A stretch of 64,000 nucleotides of DNA from Streptomyces sp. NBC_01669 (lineage in GTDB: Bacteria > Actinomycetota > Actinomycetes > Streptomycetales > Streptomycetaceae), in the NCBI RefSeq assembly GCF_026339735.1, contig NZ_JAPEQG010000001.1, positions 6,966,501 through 7,030,500 of the forward strand, given 5' to 3'. The notes beneath the pieces are model-generated. The model did not search any database. It was not told the DNA's origin and saw only the letters and a list, made by a program, of their open reading frames with translations. Below, piece after piece: positions 33,798 to 41,994 of the stretch; within the stretch, counting starts at the first letter, position 1; every line of letters starts with the position of its first letter. A program made the position numbers and the translations under genes.

Positions 33798-36344
33798 GTG
33801 GGGCGCGGAGTGCCGGAACTCGTACTGGAATTGAATGGAAGGACCTGGACGCTCGATCCGTCCAGGCCATACACCCTCGGTCGCGATCCACAGGGCGACC
33901 TGACGATCGACGACGCCAGGGTTTCGTGGCGGCACGCCACGATCAGCTGGGCGGGCCGGAGTTGGTTCATCGAGGACCACGGTTCCACCAACGGCACCTA
34001 TGTGCAGGGCCGGCGAATCCACCAGATGGAAATCGGGCCGGGCTCGGCCGTGCACCTGGGCAACGCCACTGACGGACCGCGGCTGAGCTTCAGCGGCGCC
34101 GCCGACGTGTACAGCGGTCAGGGCGCGGGCGCGCAGCAGGCCCCCGCTCAGCAGCCCCAGCAGGGTGGCGCGGGCCGGCCGGGACAGCAGCAGGACCCCG
34201 CGGCACACCAGCAGCAGGCATGGCAGCAGCAGGGCGCGCCGCAGCAGCCTCAGGTCCCGCACCAGCAGGGCGTGGCGAAGCCGCCCGCCGCGGGTGGACC
34301 CGGTGGTGCCGCGGGGGCTCCGCCGGTCTACGGGGACCGCAGTCCGACGACGTTCCACCAGGTGGCCCTGGGCAGGGTCATGCGCATCGGTCGTGCGCTG
34401 GAGAACGAACTCGTCGTCTCCGACCTCCAGGTCTCGCGCCATCACGCCGAGTTCCACGCGACACCCGACGGCCGCTTCGAGATCCGCGATCTCGGTTCCC
34501 ACAACGGCACGTACGTCAACGGTCAGCCGCTCCAGAAGTCCGGCTCCGCACTGATCGGCCCGAACGACATCGTCGGCGTCGGTCACTCGACCTTCCGCCT
34601 GGTCGGCGACCGGCTGGAAGAGTTCGTCGACACCGGTGAGGTCTCCTTCTCCGCCCGCCACCTCACGGTGACGGTCGACGGCGGGAAGCAGATCCTCAAG
34701 GACGTCTCGTTCGGCGTCCCGGAGAAGTCGCTGATCGCGGTCATCGGCCCCTCGGGTTCCGGCAAGTCCACCCTGCTCAAGGCGCTCACCGGCTACCGGC
34801 CCGCCAACCAGGGTGACGTCCTCTACGACAACCGGAACCTGTACAAGCAGTTCGCCGAGCTGCGCCAGCGCATCGGTCTGGTCCCGCAGGACGACATCCT
34901 GCACAAGGAACTCACTGTCACCAAGGCCCTCAAGTACGCGGCCAAGCTCCGCTTCCCCGCGGACACCACCGAGGCCGAGCGCCAGTCCCGGATCCACGAG
35001 GTCCTCGCCGAGCTCAAGCTCGACATCCACAAGGACAAGAAGGTCACCTCGCTCTCCGGTGGCCAGCGCAAGCGTGTCTCGGTCGCCCTGGAGCTGCTCA
35101 CCAAGCCGTCGCTGATCTTTCTGGACGAGCCGACCTCCGGCCTCGACCCGGGCATGGACCGCGACGTCATGCAGCTGCTGCGCGGTCTCGCCGACGACGG
35201 CCGTACGGTCCTCGTCGTTACGCACTCCGTCGCCGAGCTGGCGATCTGCGACAAGCTGCTCGTCATGGCGCCCGGCGGTTCCGTCGCCTACTTCGGTCCG
35301 CCGGAGGAAGCGCTCAACTTCTTCGGCTACACGACCTGGGCCGACGTCTTCTCCGCCTTCGAGAACTACCGCGACTACGACTGGGCCGGCCGCTGGCGCG
35401 GTTCGCAGCACTACCAGATGTACGCCGCGGACATCGACGCCGTCGCCGCACAGTCCGTACACATGCCGCCCCCGCAGCAGATGCGCCCGCCGAAGCCGCA
35501 GGGCTGGGGGACGCAGCTGTGGACGCTGATGCGCCGGTACGTGTCGGTGATCGCGTCCGACAAGGGCTTCATGGGGCTGATGGTGATCCTCCCGGCGGTG
35601 CTCGGCATCGTCAGCGTGGTCATCCCGGCCGACTTCGGCCTGGCCCCGCCGAAGCCGCCGTCCCGGTTCAACGGAGATGCCGGAACGATCATGCTGATCC
35701 TCGCGGTCGGCATGTGCTTCTCCGGTGCGGCCAACTCCGTACGAGAACTGATCAAGGAACGCGTCATCTACGAACGGGAACGGGCCACCGGCCTCTCCCG
35801 CTCCGCCTATCTGATGTCCAAGGTGATCGTCCTCGGCGTGATCACGGCCATCCAGGGCGTCATCATCTGCGGCATCGGCTTCGCCACCCGCGATCTGCCC
35901 GAAGAGGGTCTGATCATGCCGCCGGCCGTCGAGCTCTGCGTGACGATCACCGCGCTCGGCTTCACCTCGATGATGTTCGGGCTGGTGATCTCCTCGCTGG
36001 TGAAGACCTCCGAGAAGACCATGCCGCTGCTGGTCATGTTCGCGATCGTCCAGGTCGTCTTCACCGGCATCCTCTTCCAGGTGTACGGATCGCCCGGCCT
36101 GGAGCAGTTCGCCTGGCTGATGCCGTCCCGCTGGGCCATCGCGGGCGCGGGCTCGACGCTCGACCTGGCGCACCTGATGCCGCCGTGGGACCAGAAGAAC
36201 CCGACCGACCTGGACCCGCTGTGGGAGCACACGGCCGGTCAGTGGGGGATGAACATCTCGGTGCTGCTGTTCCTCGGCATCATCTGCGGCTTCGCGGTCG
36301 CGCGACTGCTGCGCCGCCACGAGCCCGAGGTCATGCGCAAGTAG
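33798..36344 (+). CDS. FHA-FHA-ABC transporter fusion (Rv1747-like)
   Basis: An 848-residue protein. FHA1 (about 10-95: YTLGRDPQGDL, SWRHA, STNGTYV) and FHA2 (about 185-260: RIGRALENELV, VSRHHAEF, SHNGTYVNG) bind phosphothreonine; between them lies a Gln/Pro/Ala-rich linker (about 110-180). The ABC domain (about 290-520) has Walker A GPSGSGKST at 317, signature LSGGQRKR, and Walker B LIFLDEPTSGLD. An ABC2-type membrane domain with six helices closes the protein. Rv1747 of Mycobacterium has this layout and is controlled by a Ser/Thr kinase. A half-size exporter of the ABCG type, regulated by phosphorylation, is likely; substrate unknown. Confidence 0.93.
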   Translation: MGRGVPELVLELNGRTWTLDPSRPYTLGRDPQGDLTIDDARVSWRHATISWAGRSWFIEDHGSTNGTYVQGRRIHQMEIGPGSAVHLGNATDGPRLSFSGAADVYSGQGAGAQQAPAQQPQQGGAGRPGQQQDPAAHQQQAWQQQGAPQQPQVPHQQGVAKPPAAGGPGGAAGAPPVYGDRSPTTFHQVALGRVMRIGRALENELVVSDLQVSRHHAEFHATPDGRFEIRDLGSHNGTYVNGQPLQKSGSALIGPNDIVGVGHSTFRLVGDRLEEFVDTGEVSFSARHLTVTVDGGKQILKDVSFGVPEKSLIAVIGPSGSGKSTLLKALTGYRPANQGDVLYDNRNLYKQFAELRQRIGLVPQDDILHKELTVTKALKYAAKLRFPADTTEAERQSRIHEVLAELKLDIHKDKKVTSLSGGQRKRVSVALELLTKPSLIFLDEPTSGLDPGMDRDVMQLLRGLADDGRTVLVVTHSVAELAICDKLLVMAPGGSVAYFGPPEEALNFFGYTTWADVFSAFENYRDYDWAGRWRGSQHYQMYAADIDAVAAQSVHMPPPQQMRPPKPQGWGTQLWTLMRRYVSVIASDKGFMGLMVILPAVLGIVSVVIPADFGLAPPKPPSRFNGDAGTIMLILAVGMCFSGAANSVRELIKERVIYERERATGLSRSAYLMSKVIVLGVITAIQGVIICGIGFATRDLPEEGLIMPPAVELCVTITALGFTSMMFGLVISSLVKTSEKTMPLLVMFAIVQVVFTGILFQVYGSPGLEQFAWLMPSRWAIAGAGSTLDLAHLMPPWDQKNPTDLDPLWEHTAGQWGMNISVLLFLGIICGFAVARLLRRHEPEVMRK

Positions 36345-36367
36345 ACGTGGGCACCGCGCACGGAACA

Positions 36368-36405
36368 CCGAAGGGCGGCACCCCGGATCGGGTGCCGCCC
36401 TTCGG
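36368..36405. terminator. Hairpin terminator between the FHA-ABC gene and the transglycosylase
   Basis: A perfect 16-bp stem (36368-36383 with 36390-36405), loop of 6, between convergent genes. Confidence 0.88.
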
Positions 36406-36438
36406 CGTATGCGTGTGCGCGGTGCTGTGCCGCGTCGA

Positions 36439-37203
36439 TCAGTACGCGCTGTTGACGTTGTCGATCGAGCCGTACCGGTCGGCGGCGTAGTTGGCCGCGG
36501 CGGTGATGTTGGCGACCGGGTCGTAGATGTTCATCGAGGTACCGGGGACGTGGTACGCGTTGAACGTCGGCTGGATGACCTGCAGCAGACCGCAGGACGG
36601 AGTGCCGTTCTGGGCGTTGATGTCCCAGCCGTTGATCGCGTTCGGGTTACCGGTGGACTCCCGCATGATGTTGCGGTGCAGACCGTCGTACGAACCCGGA
36701 ATGCCCTTGGCCTTCATGATGGCCAGCGCCTCGGAGATCCAGCCGTCCAGGTTGTTGGCGTAGACCGGAGTACGGGCGACGGAGCGCGTGGTGACCTGGG
36801 TGGACCGCTTCGCGACCTCGGCCTTGGCCTTCGCGGCGGCCTCGGCCTTCGCCTTGGCGGCGGCCTTGGCCTTCGCGGCGGCCTGGGCCTTCGCCTTGGC
36901 TGCGGCGACCCGCTTCGCCTTGGCCGCGTCAGCGGCCTGCACCAGCTTCTCGGCGGTGGAGTGCTGCTCGATGATGCTGGCCTGGATGGTCCTGGCCTGC
37001 GGGGCACTGGGGGCGAGGCTGAAGACCACCGGAGCGGCGGAAGCGGCCTGCGGCTCGGTCTGCGGCTTGGCCGGCGTCTCGGCGTGGGCCGGGACGAGGG
37101 AGAGCGAGAGAGCGGCGGCGGCGACAGCGGAGACGCCCGCCACGGAGAGCTTCTGGGTCTTGTTCAGGCAGCGAATACGGCTGGGGATGCTGGACGCGGA
37201 CAT
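36439..37203 (-). CDS. Secreted SLT-domain transglycosylase-like protein
   Basis: A 254-residue protein with an N-terminal signal segment (basic start, then VSAVAAAALSLSLVPAHAE). Residues about 85-155 are an Ala/Lys/Glu-rich helical stretch (KAKAQAAAKAKAAAKAKAEA), probably coiled coil or wall-spanning. The C-terminal domain (about 165-254) has the lysozyme-like features MRESTGNPNAINGWD with the catalytic Glu and GLLQVIQPTF, and AANYAADRYGSIDNV. It likely cleaves peptidoglycan glycan strands during growth or germination. I looked for a ydaO riboswitch in its 270-base upstream region and saw none. Confidence 0.9.
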   Translation of the reverse strand: MSASSIPSRIRCLNKTQKLSVAGVSAVAAAALSLSLVPAHAETPAKPQTEPQAASAAPVVFSLAPSAPQARTIQASIIEQHSTAEKLVQAADAAKAKRVAAAKAKAQAAAKAKAAAKAKAEAAAKAKAEVAKRSTQVTTRSVARTPVYANNLDGWISEALAIMKAKGIPGSYDGLHRNIMRESTGNPNAINGWDINAQNGTPSCGLLQVIQPTFNAYHVPGTSMNIYDPVANITAAANYAADRYGSIDNVNSAY

Positions 37204-37473
37204 TCAGTCGTACCTCTTCGAATCGCTGGAGTCCTCACGGAGGACGAGACGGAAGCGTGGGTTCGCATCTCCGTCGGGGACGAGTGCAATTCTTAGCGGC
37301 CGCAAAATCCCGTGGCAAAGGAGTGACGTACGAAGCTGGGTAGTGGATCAGGGGAGCGCTCGAACGGGACGGTCCGCGCTCATGACCACTCATGTGGCCC
37401 TTATGCGTCCACTAGCCGGCTTCGTAAGTGACATGGGTCCTATGCGCGGCCTCACATCGGCCGCGTAACAACT

Positions 37474-38562
37474 TCACCAATCGTTGCTTCGGCAATTCGG
37501 AGCGTGAGACTCCGTTTCAGGGAGCAGTAGATGCACGTCTCCGAACTCATGCCAGAGGTACCGGTGCCGCAGCGCCTCCGGGTATGCGCACTGCAGCGCG
37601 GCCCGCCCCGCGACCGCCTCCAGCATCAGCAGATGCGAGGCCTCCGGCTCATGCAGCCCGGTCAGCAGCCCGTCCACCACCCGCACCCCGCGCTGCGGCG
37701 TCACCACCAGATCCGTCCAGCCGGCCGCCGGCCGCACCACCCCGTCCGCGCCCGCAGACGACTCCAGCGCCCGCACCGCCGTCGTACCGACCGCGATCAC
37801 CCGCCCGCCCGTCGCCCGCGCCGCGTTGACCAGCCAGGCCGTCGTCCGCGGCACCTCGAAGCGCTCCGGGTACGGCGGCTCGTACGCCTCGGCCGACGCC
37901 ACCCCGGTATGCAGCGTCAGCGGCGCGAACTGCACCCCGCGACGCACCAGCGCGGCCACCAGCCACGGCGTGAACGGCCGCGCTGCGCTCGGCATCTCCG
38001 CCGAACCGCTCCCGTCGGGGGCCTGAACCGCGAACACCGTCTGATACGCGGACAACGGCTGGTCCCGCTCCGTGTACCCGTAACGGATCGGCCGCCCGTA
38101 CCGCCGCAGCAGCCCCGGCACCTCCGTCGACACCCGCGCCCACCACAACCTGGCGCCCGCCGCCGCACCGCCCAGCGGCTCCTGCAGCACCAGTCGCGAG
38201 CCGCCCGGCAGCTGGACGACCGTCCCCGTCGGCCCACCGCGGCGCGGCACCGTCGCCCCCGTCCCGTCGGGGTGGCGCAGCTCCACCGCCCAGCGCCCGT
38301 CGTCACCCCGCGTCGAGAAGTGCACGACCACCCGCGCACCGCCGGTCCGCCCGTTCACCGCGGCGGGCAGCGTCGCAGACGTATTGACGACGAGCACGTC
38401 CCCGGCCCGCAACTGCCCCGGCAGCTCCCGGAACGCATGGTGCGACACCTCCCGACCCCGGGACACCAGCATCCGTACGTCATCACGCCCCGCGCCGCGC
38501 TGCTCCGCCGGCACCCGGGCCGAGAGCTCCGCGGGCACCGTCAATGCGTCCAGGGCGGTCAC
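37474..38562 (-). CDS. QueA-like S-adenosylmethionine:tRNA ribosyltransferase-isomerase family protein
   Basis: A 362-residue protein starting at GTG 38562, which overlaps the stop of the SDR gene. LRAGDVLVVNTSATLPA matches the QueA N-terminal domain (usually GDLLVFNDTRVIPA), and TLHTGVASAEAYEPPYPERFEVP matches its LHVGxGTF...HxMHxExy region in divergent form; VVDGLLTGLHEPEASHLLML matches the end. QueA adds the cyclopentene ring in queuosine synthesis. Key motif departures (no HSE triad that I can see) mean the substrate may differ. No other queuosine gene is in the window. Confidence 0.8.
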   Translation of the reverse strand: MTALDALTVPAELSARVPAEQRGAGRDDVRMLVSRGREVSHHAFRELPGQLRAGDVLVVNTSATLPAAVNGRTGGARVVVHFSTRGDDGRWAVELRHPDGTGATVPRRGGPTGTVVQLPGGSRLVLQEPLGGAAAGARLWWARVSTEVPGLLRRYGRPIRYGYTERDQPLSAYQTVFAVQAPDGSGSAEMPSAARPFTPWLVAALVRRGVQFAPLTLHTGVASAEAYEPPYPERFEVPRTTAWLVNAARATGGRVIAVGTTAVRALESSAGADGVVRPAAGWTDLVVTPQRGVRVVDGLLTGLHEPEASHLLMLEAVAGRAALQCAYPEALRHRYLWHEFGDVHLLLPETESHAPNCRSNDW

Positions 38563-39263
38563 AGCTCCACCACTGTCTCCGTCAGTGACGGCGCCGCATA
38601 CCGTCCGCTCGCCGGCCGGCGCTCCAGCAGACGCAGGAACGCGGGCACCACGCTCTCCGGACGCGGCCGCGGATCCTCGTCCTCCGGTACCGCCGCCGCA
38701 TACAGATCGGTCTGCATGTCGCCCGGATCGACCGCCCACACGCGCAGCCCCGGCTCCTCCACTCCCAGCACCGCGGCCAACTGGTCGAGCGCCGCCTTCG
38801 ACGCCCCGTAACCGCCCCAGGTCTCGTACGGCTCCGCGGACGCGTCCGAACTCACCATCACGACCGAGCCCGCCGCCGACGCCCGCAGCAGTGGCAGCGT
38901 CCCCTGCACCAGACCGAGCGCAGCCACCACATTGGTCTCCAGCGCCTGCCGCAGCCCGCCCAGCGACAGCGCGTCGAGCCGCACGAGCGGCTCCGCACCC
39001 AGCGCACTCGCATTGCTCACCAGCAGATCGAGCCCGCCGAACTCACCGGCGGCGGCCACCAGTGCCCCGCGGTGTGCGGCATCCGTGACATCCCCGGGTA
39101 CGGCCGCCACCCGCGCCCCGCACGCCGCCAGCTCCCTCGCCGTCTCCTCCAGCGCGCTCGCGGTCCTGGCGTCCAGCACCAGATCCCAGCCCCGCTGAGC
39201 GAGCGCGGCTGCCAGCGCACGCCCCAGTCCCTTCGAAGCGCCCGTGATCATCGCGACAGGCAT
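38559..39263 (-). CDS. SDR-family oxidoreductase
   Basis: A 234-residue short-chain dehydrogenase with ITGASKGLGRALA (about 5-17), VSNASALG for the NNAG position, and the catalytic pair Ser (MVSSDAS) and Tyr-x3-Lys (YGASK). ATG 39263 gives the typical N-terminus; a longer frame to 39362 is not supported. It is coupled to the downstream queA-like gene through GTGA, so they share a message; the association of an SDR with a QueA homologue is common in Streptomyces as I recall, but the joint role is unknown. Confidence 0.88.
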   Translation of the reverse strand: MPVAMITGASKGLGRALAAALAQRGWDLVLDARTASALEETARELAACGARVAAVPGDVTDAAHRGALVAAAGEFGGLDLLVSNASALGAEPLVRLDALSLGGLRQALETNVVAALGLVQGTLPLLRASAAGSVVMVSSDASAEPYETWGGYGASKAALDQLAAVLGVEEPGLRVWAVDPGDMQTDLYAAAVPEDEDPRPRPESVVPAFLRLLERRPASGRYAAPSLTETVVEL

Positions 39264-39380
39264 GCCAACCGTCCCCTTGCTCCCTAGGCGATCACCGATG
39301 GACCTCGGCACCCCCCAACGTAGGAACGTCGCCGTGCCCCGCGCCTCGTCCGCGAGCCGCACCCCCGCAAGGCACTTCGA

Positions 39381-39400
39381 CCTAGGGCCGACGCCCTAGG
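39381..39400. promoter_or_regulatory. Perfect palindrome CCTAGGGC-CGAC-GCCCTAGG before the histidine kinase gene
   Basis: Eight-base perfect arms with a 4-base centre lie 56 bases upstream of the kinase ATG. NarL/DevR-type response regulators, such as the one encoded next door, bind palindromes of about this size, so autoregulation is plausible. A TACGGT hexamer seven bases before the ATG suggests a leaderless mRNA. Confidence 0.5.
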
Positions 39401-39455
39401 CACCGGCCGTCCACAGGCCGATCCGGAGCCCCACCCCCGCCGGTACGGTGAGGCC

Positions 39456-40601
39456 ATGAGCCACAGCCCACCGTCGGGCCTCGCAGCGGTGAGTGACGCG
39501 CTGCTCGCCATGAGCCGCCACCTCGAAGTGCGTGACGTCCTGAAGACCATCGTCGCCTCGGCCCGCGAACTGCTGGACGCCGAGTACGCGGCCCTGGGCG
39601 TCCCCGACGACCACGGCGGCTTCGCCCAGTTCGTCGTCGACGGCGTCAGCGACGAGCAGTGGAAGGCCATCGGCCCGTTGCCCCGGCAGCACGGCATCCT
39701 CGCCGCGATGCTCCACGAGGCGAAGCCGGAGCGCCTCGCCGACGTCCGCAAGGACCCCCGCTTCGAAGGCTGGCCGGCCGCCCACCCGGACATGTCCGAC
39801 TTCCTGGGCCTGCCCATCAGGGACGGCGACGAGATCATCGGCGCGCTCTTCCTCGCCAACAAGCGCTGCCCCAAGCCCCAGGGCGGCTGCGGCTTCACCG
39901 CGCAGGACGAAGAGCTGCTGTCGATCCTCGCCCAGCACGCGGCGATCGCCCTCACCAACGCCCGGCTGTACGAGCGCAGCCGCGAGCTCACCATCGCCGA
40001 GGAGCGCTCCCGCCTCGCCCACGAGCTGCACGACGCGGTCAGCCAGAAGCTGTTCTCCCTGCGGCTGACGGCCCAGGCAGCCGCCGCCCTCGTCGACCGC
40101 GACCCGGCCCGCGCCAAGGGCGAGCTCCAGCAGGTCGCCGCGCTGGCCGCGGAGGCAGTGGATGAGCTGCGTGCCGCCGTCGTCGAACTGCGCCCCGCAG
40201 CGCTCGACGAGGACGGTCTGATCGCCACGCTCCGCACCCAGGTCCAGGTCCTGGACCGCGCCCACACCGCCAAGGTCACCTTCGAGAGCCTCGGCGTACG
40301 AGCTCTGCCCGCCGCCCAGGAGGAGGCGCTGCTCCGGGTCTCCCAGGAGGCCCTGCACAACGCACTGCGCCACTCGGGCGCCGAGCAGGTCGACGTCACG
40401 CTGGCCCGTCGTGGCAGCGGCACGGTGCTGCGGATCACGGACGACGGCAGCGGATTCGAGCCCACGGCGACGCGGCAGGCGGGCCGCCATCTGGGTCTGG
40501 TGTCGATGCGGGACCGCGCGAGTGGTGTCGGTGGCAGGCTCACCGTTGAATCGGCGCCCGGAAAGGGCACCACGATCGAGATGGAGGTCCCCGGTGGCTG
40601 A
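39456..40601 (+). CDS. GAF-domain sensor histidine kinase (NarX/DevS-like)
   Basis: A 381-residue cytoplasmic kinase without membrane helices. A GAF domain spans about residues 15-165 and ends near CPKPQGGCGFTAQDEELL, a pattern seen in DevS/DosS-like GAF domains. The HisKA_3 motif RLAHELHDAVSQKLFSL (about 188-204) carries the phosphorylated His. The ATPase domain has EALHNALRHS (N box), DDGSGF (G1) and HLGLVSMRDRA (G2). It partners the response regulator whose GTG overlaps its end by eight bases. Confidence 0.93.
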   Translation: MSHSPPSGLAAVSDALLAMSRHLEVRDVLKTIVASARELLDAEYAALGVPDDHGGFAQFVVDGVSDEQWKAIGPLPRQHGILAAMLHEAKPERLADVRKDPRFEGWPAAHPDMSDFLGLPIRDGDEIIGALFLANKRCPKPQGGCGFTAQDEELLSILAQHAAIALTNARLYERSRELTIAEERSRLAHELHDAVSQKLFSLRLTAQAAAALVDRDPARAKGELQQVAALAAEAVDELRAAVVELRPAALDEDGLIATLRTQVQVLDRAHTAKVTFESLGVRALPAAQEEALLRVSQEALHNALRHSGAEQVDVTLARRGSGTVLRITDDGSGFEPTATRQAGRHLGLVSMRDRASGVGGRLTVESAPGKGTTIEMEVPGG

Positions 40602-41238
40602 CAAGATCATCAGGGTGCTGCTGGTCGACGACCACCAGGTGGTCCGCCGCGGTCTGCGTACGTTCCTGGAGATCCAGGACGACATAGAGGTCGTCGGCGA
40701 GGCGGCCGACGGCGCCGAAGGAGTCGCCCGCTCCGAGGAACTCCGCCCCGACGTGGTGCTGATGGACATCAAGATGCCGGGCACCGACGGCATCGAGGCC
40801 CTCCGCAAGCTCCGTGAACTGGACAACCCGGCCAAGGTGCTGATCGTCACCAGCTTCACCGAGCAGCGGACGGTGGTCCCCGCCCTGCGCGCGGGCGCCT
40901 CCGGTTACGTGTACAAGGACGTCGACCCGGAAGCGCTGGCCGGCGCCATCCGCTCGGTCCATGCGGGCCATGTCCTGCTCCAGCCGGAGGTCGCCGGGGC
41001 TCTCCTCGCCCAGGAGGACGGAGGCACCGGGACCGGCCGGGGGAGCACCCTCACCGAACGGGAGCGGGAGGTCCTCGGCCTGATCGCCGACGGCCGCTCC
41101 AACCGCGAGATCGCGCGGGCCCTGGTTCTCTCCGAAAAGACCGTCAAGACGCACGTCTCGAACATCTTGATGAAGCTGGATCTGGCGGACCGCACCCAGG
41201 CGGCGCTCTGGGCCGTCCGCCACGGGGTGGCGGGCTGA
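40594..41238 (+). CDS. NarL/LuxR-type response regulator
   Basis: A 214-residue regulator from GTG 40594, which has GGAGG eight bases upstream inside the kinase gene. The receiver domain has LLVDDHQVVRRGL, the phospho-acceptor Asp in VVLMDIKMPG (about residue 55), Thr/Ser in VTSFTE and Lys in YVYKDV. The C-terminal HTH domain begins LTEREREVLGLIADGRSN and ends KTHVSNILMKLDL. The cognate kinase is upstream and the chaplin gene is 147 bases downstream, which makes the chaplin a possible target. Confidence 0.95.
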   Translation: MADKIIRVLLVDDHQVVRRGLRTFLEIQDDIEVVGEAADGAEGVARSEELRPDVVLMDIKMPGTDGIEALRKLRELDNPAKVLIVTSFTEQRTVVPALRAGASGYVYKDVDPEALAGAIRSVHAGHVLLQPEVAGALLAQEDGGTGTGRGSTLTEREREVLGLIADGRSNREIARALVLSEKTVKTHVSNILMKLDLADRTQAALWAVRHGVAG

Positions 41239-41344
41239 TCAGCGCCGAAGCGGAGCGGTTCCCTCCGGACTGAGATTCATACTGTCGGGTGTATGCCACC
41301 CGAACGGCGCATCCTGTCGGGCCCGGGGGCGTTCTCCATGGCGT

Positions 41345-41365
41345 GCTGCGGCGGCCGGCCGCAGC
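41345..41365 (+). promoter_or_regulatory. Hairpin in the chaplin 5' leader
   Basis: GCTGCGGC (41345-41352) pairs with 41358-41365 around a 5-base loop, five bases before the GAGGAGG ribosome site. It could affect ribosome access; no more can be said. Confidence 0.35.
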
Positions 41366-41385
41366 GACGCGAGGAGGATCCTGAA

Positions 41386-41634
41386 GTGAAGAACCTGAAG
41401 AAGGCCGCTGCCGTCACCATGATCGCCGGTGGCATCATCGCCGCGGGCGCCGGCGCGGCCTCCGCCACCGGTCACGGCGCGGGCGCCCATGGTGTGGCGA
41501 CCCACTCCCCGGGCGTGGTCAGTGGCAACGTCATCCAGGCCCCGGTCCACGTCCCGGTGAACGTGGTCGGCAACACGGTCAACGTGATCGGCCTGCTCAA
41601 CCCGGCCTTCGGCAACGTCGGCCACAACGGCTGA
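41386..41634 (+). CDS. chpE: Short chaplin lacking cysteines (ChpE-like)
   Basis: An 82-residue protein from GTG 41386 with GAGGAGG nine bases upstream. A Sec signal peptide covers residues 1 to about 27 (VTMIAGGIIAAGAGAASA). The mature part is one chaplin domain: SPGVVSGNVIQAPVHVPVNV, then GNTVNVIGLLNPAFGN. Chaplins assemble into amyloid films on aerial hyphae. Most have two cysteines; here those positions are Val (VNVVGNTV) and Val (FGNVG), as in S. coelicolor ChpE. It lacks a sorting signal, so it is a secreted short form. A terminator hairpin follows. Confidence 0.93.
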   Translation: MKNLKKAAAVTMIAGGIIAAGAGAASATGHGAGAHGVATHSPGVVSGNVIQAPVHVPVNVVGNTVNVIGLLNPAFGNVGHNG

Positions 41635-41650
41635 CCACCCCGGTTCTCTC

Positions 41651-41687
41651 GATGCCGGACGGCCCCGAAAGGGTCCCGTCCGGCATC
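41651..41687 (+). terminator. Hairpin terminator after the chaplin gene
   Basis: GATGCCGGACGG (41651-41662) pairs perfectly with 41676-41687; loop of 13 that may pair further. Confidence 0.85.
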
Positions 41688-41994
41688 AACCATGCCGCCC
41701 CACACCACGACTCACGGCCCATCACCACCGAGGATCGAGCCGCAACGGGTCGAGCCACACCCGCCCGGCACCATCAAGCCCGTCCAGGCGATCGAGGACG
41801 GACGGGCCACCGGACGCCCCGTTCCTGCGCCTGAGTGCTGTCCCGAAAACCCTGACGGGCGCACAACGACAGCCACGACACCTCGCCGCGTTGTCGGAAC
41901 ACCCGAATACGCCCCGTATGAGGACGCCCCTCCGCCTTGCGATGCACCGCATCCGACGCCGTGCGCTGATCCGCCGGGGATCACGGGACACCCT
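41688..41994. other. Gene-poor 307-base intergenic region
   Basis: I see no convincing gene. Open frames exist on both strands but give Arg/Gly-rich nonsense without family features. The minus strand between 41830 and 41990 has runs such as GCAAGGCGGAGGGGCGTCC that remind me of an intergenic sequence repeated in Streptomyces genomes, possibly a decayed mobile element; this cannot be confirmed here. Confidence 0.35.

Noticed and set aside
37204..37473. ydaO (c-di-AMP) riboswitch before the transglycosylase gene
   Set aside because: Expected because some Streptomyces wall hydrolases have one, but the conserved core sequence elements are not present.
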